This document shows, one piece after another, positions 58,844 through 64,000 of a stretch of DNA of 64,000 bases. The notes beneath the pieces were generated by a model. That model did no database searches, was not told the origin of the DNA, and worked only from the letters and a program-made list of their open reading frames with translations. Every line of letters begins with the position of its first letter. The stretch's first letter is position 1. Position numbers and translations under genes: made by a program. This DNA is from Fimenecus sp963590415 (GTDB lineage Bacteria > Bacillota > Clostridia > Oscillospirales > Acutalibacteraceae), in the NCBI GenBank assembly GCA_963590415.1, contig CAVAPB010000003.1:38807-102806 (forward strand), read 5' to 3'.

Positions 58844-61052
58844 CGTTGTTCTCCAAAAGCATATATTTAAGCGCGGAATATCGGCGGGTCTTTCTGTCGT
58901 TTTGCGCCATTTCAAGCACCTCTGCGGAGCTTCCGACAATCACAAGCTTTTCCTTTGCTCTTGTGACGGCGGTATAAAGCAAATTCCTGTATTTCAACTG
59001 CGGAATTACGGAAATAATCGGCAAAATGACCGCTTTGAACTCGCTGCCCTGACTTTTATGCACGGTAACGGCATAGGCAAGCTCAAGCTCAATCAACTGA
59101 TCCTTGAGATATGTTGCCCGTCTGTCGTCGTCAAAGCAAATTATCACACATTCGTTTCTTATATCAATTCTTTCGATTATGCCTATATCGCCGTTAAAAA
59201 TGCCCTCGCCCGAGTCCTTGCCCTTTTCCCAGCCGATATTGTAATTGTTCTTTATCTGCATAACCTTGTCGCCCTCTCTGAACACCTTGAAGCCGACGGT
59301 TATTTCGTTTTTATCCTTTGCGTGTGGGTTTACAAGCTCCTGCAGCATCTTGTTGAGGTTGTTTGTACCCGCTTCGCCCTTTTTAGACGGACATACAACC
59401 TGAATATCGGTAAACGGAGAATATCCGTAAGCCGCAGGCAGACGCTTTGAATAAAGCTCTGCCACCGTCTGTGCGGTGTCAAAGGCGTTTCTTCTTTCCA
59501 TAAGGAAAAAGTCGCTGTCCTTTTTGTCGATTATTATCTGCTCGCCGTTTACTATCCTGTGTGCGTTCGTGACAATAAGGCTGTCAAGCGACTGCCTGAA
59601 AACCTCTTTCAATTCAACCACTGGCAAAAGCTTTGAACCGATTAAATCAGCCAAAACATTGCCTGCTCCGACTGCGGGAAGCTGATCGGAGTCGCCGACC
59701 ATAACAAATCTGCAACCGAACGGAAGCGCCGCCAAAAGGCTTGCGAAAAGACTTGTGTCAACCATTGACAGCTCGTCCACAATGAGAACCTCGCAATCAA
59801 GCGGATTGCGCAGATTGCGCTGAAAAACGGGTCTGTCGTTTTCGTCCCATTCGACCTCGAGCAAGCGGTGAATTGTCTTTGCCTCCTTGCCCGTAAGCTC
59901 ACTCATACGCTTTGCCGCTCTGCCCGTGGGCGCCGCAAGGGCAATTTCAAGCCCCTCGTTTTCAAACACCTTGATTATACCCTTGAGCGTTGTGGTTTTT
60001 CCCGTACCGGGTCCGCCCGTCAAAATAAGCATACCCTTGTTTATTGCGGTCTGTATAGCCTCTTTCTGCTTTTCGGCGTATTCGATTTTAAGCGAAGCCT
60101 CAACCGCTTCGATTTCCTTGTACAAAGTTTTCCTCTCGGGAGGCGGGAATTTCAAAAGCACCTTCATACGGTTGCTTATGGAATTTTCGTCAAGATATGC
60201 CGAAGTCAGGAAAATAAACTCCTTGCCGTTCATTTCCTTTGAAACAAGCTTGCTCTCGTCTATGAGCTCGTCAATCATAATGTCGGCGTTGTCCTCATTG
60301 GTGGAAAGATACTGCGCCGCAATTTTTACAAGCTTTTCCCTCGGCAGGCAGGTATGCCCGTCCGAATATAAATTATGGGTAACGATATGTACTATACCCG
60401 CTTTAATCCTGTATGTCGGGTTTGTACCGTTGGGCAGGTTCTGCGCTATGGTTTCCGCCCTTTCAAATCCTATTCCGACGCCCGAAAAGCACAAATCAAA
60501 CGGGTTTTCCATAACCCTCTCGACAGTGTTTGCTCCGAACAGCTTATATGCCTTTATGCACTCGTTAGGCGTCATTCCGTAGGTTTCAAGGTTCATCATA
60601 ATTCCCCTTACGGCAAATTGGCTCTTGAAATCCTTTGAAATCATACGGGCACGCTCCAAGGATATGCCCTTGATAAGTGCAAGGCTCTCGGGCTCGTTTT
60701 CAAGCACCTCAAATGAGCGCTCACCGAATTTTTCGATTATTTTTTCGGCGGTTGCGGGTCCTATTCCCTTTACCGCACCCGCACTGAGATAATTATATAA
60801 CTGTTCTGTCGTCGCAGGCATATTTCTCTCATAGCTTTCGACCTTAAACTGCCTGCCGAAGGTGTTGTGAAATGTCCAATTACCCGAGCACTTGACCGTT
60901 TCGCCGACGGAAATTGCGGAGAAAAGACCGACGGCCGTAATGAGCTCGTCATCACAGCCTATTTCAAGCACGGTATATCCGTTTTGTTCGTTTCGGAATT
61001 TTATATCCTCGACAGTACCGCTTATTATTTCGTTTTTAAGCTCTTCATTCAT
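58830..61052 (-). CDS. recD2: RecD2-type ATP-dependent DNA helicase
   Basis: This 740-residue helicase has an N-terminal OB-like and HhH region (about 1-170, with AVKGIGPATAEKIIEKFG), SF1 Walker A LTGGPGTGKTTT, motif II VDELSMVD, and C-terminal motif VAVTVHKSQGSEF. It unwinds DNA 5' to 3' in repair and recombination. The start is the ATG at 61052, nine bases after GAGGAAC; it overlaps the upstream gene by 4 bases. Confidence 0.96.
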   Translation of the reverse strand: MNEELKNEIISGTVEDIKFRNEQNGYTVLEIGCDDELITAVGLFSAISVGETVKCSGNWTFHNTFGRQFKVESYERNMPATTEQLYNYLSAGAVKGIGPATAEKIIEKFGERSFEVLENEPESLALIKGISLERARMISKDFKSQFAVRGIMMNLETYGMTPNECIKAYKLFGANTVERVMENPFDLCFSGVGIGFERAETIAQNLPNGTNPTYRIKAGIVHIVTHNLYSDGHTCLPREKLVKIAAQYLSTNEDNADIMIDELIDESKLVSKEMNGKEFIFLTSAYLDENSISNRMKVLLKFPPPERKTLYKEIEAVEASLKIEYAEKQKEAIQTAINKGMLILTGGPGTGKTTTLKGIIKVFENEGLEIALAAPTGRAAKRMSELTGKEAKTIHRLLEVEWDENDRPVFQRNLRNPLDCEVLIVDELSMVDTSLFASLLAALPFGCRFVMVGDSDQLPAVGAGNVLADLIGSKLLPVVELKEVFRQSLDSLIVTNAHRIVNGEQIIIDKKDSDFFLMERRNAFDTAQTVAELYSKRLPAAYGYSPFTDIQVVCPSKKGEAGTNNLNKMLQELVNPHAKDKNEITVGFKVFREGDKVMQIKNNYNIGWEKGKDSGEGIFNGDIGIIERIDIRNECVIICFDDDRRATYLKDQLIELELAYAVTVHKSQGSEFKAVILPIISVIPQLKYRNLLYTAVTRAKEKLVIVGSSAEVLEMAQNDRKTRRYSALKYMLLENNDEKG

Positions 61053-61384
61053 TTGAACAGTTCCTCTAATTCGTCCGCCGTTATAAGATAAATGCCGTTT
61101 GTCTGTCTGCACACATTAAGGCAGGAAAGCTTTTGCGCTTCGTCCATTCCCGTATCGACAACAAGCACCTTGCCGTGCTCTTCATCGCCGATAAGGTTAA
61201 GCTTTGTCCTTGCCGCATACGCCGCCTGAGCGGTTTCCTCGCCGCAGCTTTCGGAAGGAATAATTATGTAATAGTCATACTTTCCCTTTGGCATTAAAAG
61301 CTTGAACATTATCCCGTACGACAGAGCAAGCAGCCCCAAAAGTATCAAGCCGACAAAAACCGATGCAAAAAACGCCTCTAACAT
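61049..61384 (-). CDS. Small membrane protein of unknown function (111 aa)
   Basis: It has one long N-terminal membrane segment (about 3-30), then a soluble alpha/beta part (YDYYIIIPSESCGEETAQAA, VLVVDTGMDEAQKLSC). Not recognised; the repeated placement beside recD2 is not testable here. The ATG at 61384 has GGGGTG upstream, in the 3' arm of a short hairpin after rnpB. Confidence 0.6.
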   Translation of the reverse strand: MLEAFFASVFVGLILLGLLALSYGIMFKLLMPKGKYDYYIIIPSESCGEETAQAAYAARTKLNLIGDEEHGKVLVVDTGMDEAQKLSCLNVCRQTNGIYLITADELEELFK

Positions 61385-61392
61385 TAAAATCA

Positions 61393-61412
61393 CCCCATAA
61401 CATAGTATGAGG
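61393..61412 (-). terminator. Short hairpin after rnpB carrying a ribosome site
   Basis: Minus-strand CCTCATA and TATGGGG pair (one G-U) around a 6-base loop and continue TGATTTTAATG. It ends rnpB and holds GGGGTG for the next gene. The stem is only 7 bp, so termination would be weak. Confidence 0.5.
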
Positions 61413-61423
61413 CGAATTTAATA

Positions 61424-61763
61424 ATGTGAGTAAACCTGTAAGCCGAGTTCTGTCATTGAAAGCAATTATCTGTCTAATCGTACCGTTACCGATACGCTCA
61501 AGCCATCCGTCGAAGTATATGCCCAGCTGACAACTTCGGTCGATGTTGCATCGGGTAGGGTTTACTTGGCAATATTGTTACCAATATCCCGGTGAGCTCT
61601 TACCTCGCCTTTCCACCCTTACCGTAAAAATACGGCGGTATATCTCTATGCACTTTCCCGGAGGTCGCCCTCGGCGGCCGTTAGCCGTTACCCTGCTGTG
61701 TGATGCTCGGACTTTCCTCATCGACGCATTGCTGCGCCTCCGCAATTGCTCAGTCTGCTCACG
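61424..61763 (-). ncRNA. rnpB: RNase P RNA (class A)
   Basis: The minus strand contains the universal blocks GAGGAAAGTCCG near the 5' end, AGGGTGGAAAGGCGAGGTAA in the middle and ACAGAACTCGGCTTACA near the 3' end. The ends pair (GTGAG with CTCAC, P1). About 340 bases, as expected for the ribozyme that matures tRNA 5' ends. Confidence 0.96.
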
Positions 61764-61768
61764 CATAT

Positions 61769-61797
61769 ATTTTATTATATTTTGTCCCCCGTGTCAA
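61769..61797 (-). promoter_or_regulatory. rnpB promoter
   Basis: Minus-strand TTGACA (61792-61797), 17-base spacer, TAAAAT (61769-61774). The -35 box overlaps the last codons of the deacetylase gene. Confidence 0.88.
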
Positions 61798-62783
61798 TTA
61801 CCGTAATCACGCAAGGATTTGAAAACATATCCGTTTTCCCTTGCATAATCGATTATCCTCGCAAGGGCGTTTGAGTTATCCGGCGAAACGGCGTGAAGAA
61901 GTATTACCGCACCCGGATGAAGCCTTGCGGTTACTGTGTCGAAAGCGTAATCCGCACCCTTTTGATTGTTGAGGTCCCAATCGGAATAGGCAAGCGACCA
62001 GAAAACGCACTTATAGCCGAGCGAACCGACCAAGTCAAGCGCACTCTCGGAATATTCGCCCATGGGGAAACGGAAATACGGCTCGGAATATCCGAAATTC
62101 GTCCGCAAATAGTCGTCCATTCCCTTTATCTCCTGTGCCATTTCGGTGCGCGTCAGCGTCGGGAACGACGGATGAGTGACCGAGTGATTGCCGACAATAT
62201 GCCCCTCGTTTATCATTCTTGAAATAAGCTCCGGGTACTGCTTCACCTGCGGCAGAGTGCAGAAAAACGCCGCTGTAACGCCTTTTTCCTTTAATGTGTC
62301 AAGTATTTTTGCGGTGTAGCCGTTTTCATAGCCGCAGTCGAAGGTAAGATACAGAACCTTTTCTGTTGATGCCGTGTCAAGGCAGAGCGCATTGAACTTG
62401 TTTTCGTCAAAATATTTTTGATTGTTTACGGAAATGCTGTTGGGCTTGCCGTCCTTTGCAACGCCGAAGCCGTACCCCTTTTTCTCGGTTGACAGCTGTC
62501 TTGTGTTCTCGGGGTCGGTAACCTTGAATTCAACGCATGCAAGCGGTTCTCTGCCCGTATAGGTTTTACCGTCCTGAAGCACGGCAGAGCCCGAGCCGGC
62601 AGGCAGAATATCAGCCGAAACGCCGTCGGAACCGTCCGCTTCTTCGGTGGTTGTGAGCAATTCCGTTTTCATTTCCTCCGTGGTTTCGGGTGCCGTCGTC
62701 TGCGCCGTCGGTTCTTTTTTAGAGCAGGAGCACATCAAAAAAACAAATATGAGAACGATAAGTACGGCTGTTACTTTTTTCAT
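61794..62783 (-). CDS. PdaA-like polysaccharide deacetylase lipoprotein
   Basis: The 329-residue protein begins with a lipoprotein signal (LMCSC) and a Thr/Glu-rich linker (about 25-70), then a NodB domain with TFDCGYE, HSVTHPS (metal ligands), RFPMGEYS and LLHAVS. In Bacillus, PdaA acts on spore-cortex peptidoglycan to make muramic delta-lactam; other relatives act on vegetative wall. The lipid anchor places it outside the membrane. Confidence 0.9.
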   Translation of the reverse strand: MKKVTAVLIVLIFVFLMCSCSKKEPTAQTTAPETTEEMKTELLTTTEEADGSDGVSADILPAGSGSAVLQDGKTYTGREPLACVEFKVTDPENTRQLSTEKKGYGFGVAKDGKPNSISVNNQKYFDENKFNALCLDTASTEKVLYLTFDCGYENGYTAKILDTLKEKGVTAAFFCTLPQVKQYPELISRMINEGHIVGNHSVTHPSFPTLTRTEMAQEIKGMDDYLRTNFGYSEPYFRFPMGEYSESALDLVGSLGYKCVFWSLAYSDWDLNNQKGADYAFDTVTARLHPGAVILLHAVSPDNSNALARIIDYARENGYVFKSLRDYGN

Positions 62784-62805
62784 AATTTATCCCCTTATAA
62801 AAAAT

Positions 62806-62828
62806 GTCCGTTACCGTCGGCAACGGAC
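62806..62828 (-). terminator. Terminator after the 59-residue gene
   Basis: Minus-strand GTCCGTT and AACGGAC pair, with inner CCG/CGG, and continue ATTTTTTATAAG. Confidence 0.8.
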
Positions 62829-62839
62829 TTACTTTGATT

Positions 62840-63019
62840 TTACATCATACTTTGCATATTTTCAACCATATTCGAAAAAGTATTCACAGCTTTTTTAGCG
62901 GTCTTTTTCATATTCTTCATCGGGTCGTCGTTCATTACCGAACCGATCATAGCCGCAGCGGCACCGAGAGCAAGGCTCGCACCTACGGCTTTCATTGTTT
63001 TCTCCGTTTGCTTCTTCAT
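62840..63019 (-). CDS. Small Ala/Met-rich protein (59 aa)
   Basis: A GAGGTG site stands 5 bases before the ATG at 63019. The product opens MKKQTEKTMKAVGASLALGA, has a short Ala/Gly stretch and a Lys/Met-rich amphipathic tail (NMKKTAKKAVNTF, then MVENMQSMM). It resembles small membrane-associated YtxH-type proteins in look only. It has its own terminator. Function unknown. Confidence 0.7.
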   Translation of the reverse strand: MKKQTEKTMKAVGASLALGAAAAMIGSVMNDDPMKNMKKTAKKAVNTFSNMVENMQSMM

Positions 63020-63145
63020 ATTTTCACCTCTTTGCTTTTGTGATGTACTAATATTCTTTACGAAAACGGAAAAATAATTATTGTATAGTTCTTTTATTTT
63101 TTGAAAAATATGTTAAAATAGATAAAAAATTCGGGAGAGAAAAAA

Positions 63146-63658
63146 ATGTCGATTAACATAGTAATGGTAGAACCTGAAATTCCGCAAAACACGGGCAATG
63201 TTGCAAGAACCTGTGCGCTGACGGGCGCAAGGCTTCATCTTGTCGGTCCCATGGGCTTTAAGATAGACGACCGCAAGCTCAAAAGAGCGGGTCTTGATTA
63301 TTGGTATCTTTTGGATATTACATATTATGAAAGCCTTGCCGAATTCCTTGAAAAGAACAAGGAGCATAAGGATAAATTCTACTTTTTCACAACAAAGGGC
63401 AGGCACATTTATTCGGATGTAAAATATCCCGACAATTGCTACCTTTTCTTCGGAAAAGAGACAAAGGGCTTACCCGAGGATTTATTGTACAATCATCCCG
63501 ACACCTGCGTGCGTATGCCGATGCTAAATCACGAGCGGGCAAGAAGTCTGAACCTTTCAAATACCGTTGCTATCGCAACATACGAGGTACTGCGGCAGCG
63601 GAATTTCCCTGAGCTTTTGTGCGAGGGTCAGCTTCACGAACTTAAATGGGACGAATGA
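63146..63658 (+). CDS. trmL: tRNA (cytidine(34)-2'-O)-methyltransferase TrmL
   Basis: This 170-residue SPOUT methyltransferase opens INIVMVEPEIPQNTGNVART and has the knot motifs FFGKETKGLPE and MPMLNHERARSLNLSNTVAI. It 2'-O-methylates the wobble base of tRNA-Leu. GGGAG lies before its ATG. Normal length. Confidence 0.96.
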   Translation: MSINIVMVEPEIPQNTGNVARTCALTGARLHLVGPMGFKIDDRKLKRAGLDYWYLLDITYYESLAEFLEKNKEHKDKFYFFTTKGRHIYSDVKYPDNCYLFFGKETKGLPEDLLYNHPDTCVRMPMLNHERARSLNLSNTVAIATYEVLRQRNFPELLCEGQLHELKWDE

Positions 63659-63661
63659 GTA

Positions 63662-63694
63662 AACAGCCTGTTGCGATTTATGTAACAGGCTGTT
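63662..63694 (+). terminator. Terminator after trmL
   Basis: AACAGCCTGTT and AACAGGCTGTT pair perfectly around an 11-base loop, followed by TTT. Confidence 0.88.
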
Positions 63695-63760
63695 TTTGGT
63701 GTATGAGTTTTTTCGAGGAGAGAACGAAAATCATCGGATAATTGCATATTTCCCGACAGC

Positions 63761-63979
63761 GTAGGGACAGCCTTTACGGCTGTCCGTCAATATGACTTGT
63801 ATGTAATTCCTTGCGGACAGGGGCGAGCCCTGTCCCTACGGTAATTCGATGTTTATTAACGGCGGGAGCAAGCCCCCGCCCTACCCGATATTGAAACGCA
63901 CAACCCGTAGGGGCGACCTGCGGTCGCCCGCCAACTTCGGCAGAAATTAAAAGCGGGCGAACACAGTTCGCCCCTACGA
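63761..63979. repeat. Cluster of GC-rich palindromic intergenic repeats
   Basis: Four related hairpin units: GGACAG...CTGTCC (63764-63785), GGACAGGG...CCCTGTCC (about 63815-63836), GGCGGG...CCCGCC (63861-63880) and a nested pair GTAGGGGCGACC/GGTCGCCCG with GCGGGCGAA...TTCGCCCCTACG (63907-63979). The outer ends are GTAGGG and CCTACG. No reading frame fits. Such GTAGGG-type repeats are found between genes in Oscillospirales; they may be decayed mobile elements. Nothing else is seen from 63695 to 64000. Confidence 0.75.
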
Positions 63980-64000
63980 TATAATATAAAATGTATTTGA

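Noticed and set aside
63761..63979. CRISPR array
   Set aside because: The repeats are palindromes of differing sequence and spacing, not identical direct repeats with regular spacers, and no cas gene is near.

Overview
The window looks like a chromosome segment of a Gram-positive anaerobe of the class Clostridia, probably a gut or rumen Oscillospirales/Ruminococcaceae-type organism. This rests on a valS T-box, the ftsE-ftsX-envC-S41 peptidase operon, a PdaA-like deacetylase, GGAGG ribosome sites with frequent GTG and TTG starts, lacZ and pectin genes, and TnpV-type mobile-element proteins. The taxonomic call is inference: there is no rRNA or tRNA gene here. LEFT PART (1-19,960) is an accessory island read almost wholly on the minus strand. 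From its upstream end it holds an XRE regulator, a WYL-domain regulator, two overlapping DUF262 (GmrSD-like) genes, a SNF2/DEAH helicase, a MoxR AAA+ ATPase, a vWA protein with an HExxH motif, a basic small protein, a HAD phosphatase, a CbbX/SpoVK-like AAA+ ATPase, a protein with a lone SMC/RecN-like N-terminus, a PPP-type phosphatase, a SAM-riboswitch-led leucine-rich-repeat protein, and a soluble FtsH-like AAA-metalloprotease. Almost every operon start carries a variant of one 18-bp inverted repeat (TGCACCA-N4-TGGTGCA). The perfect copy sits in front of the WYL gene, and in the three clearest cases the repeat overlaps the -35 box. I read this as a WYL-controlled regulon forming a multi-operon, probably anti-phage, conflict system; I know of no named system with this whole gene set. 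TnpV and a 61-residue mobile-element protein mark the border with core genes at lysS. CORE AND METABOLIC PART (20,000-64,000): lysS and greA; the cell-division hydrolase operon ftsE-ftsX-envC-S41, whose S41 protein has a degraded catalytic dyad; a PucR/CdaR-like regulator; two tandem membrane proteins with a Cys/His C-terminal module; a Crp/Fnr regulator with an SsuABC-type importer; lacZ and a GH28 pectinase (plus strand); a Phd/RelE-type toxin-antitoxin pair; a histidine phosphatase; the potABCD polyamine importer; a MATE exporter; a PBP; a U32 peptidase; mltG; a folate-enzyme/DJ-1/GNAT/DUF2156/thymidylate-kinase run; a GtrA-like protein; valS with its T-box; comF and recD2; the RNase P RNA gene; a PdaA-like lipoprotein; a 59-residue small protein; and trmL. 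The right end is a cluster of GC-rich palindromic repeats. REGULATION visible in the sequence: the shared operators, a SAM-I-clan riboswitch, a T-box, several consensus promoters, a Crp-type operator, an unassigned 23-bp palindrome before the gtrA-like gene, and a recurring layout in which the 3' arm of a terminator-like hairpin also carries the ribosome-binding site of the next gene.
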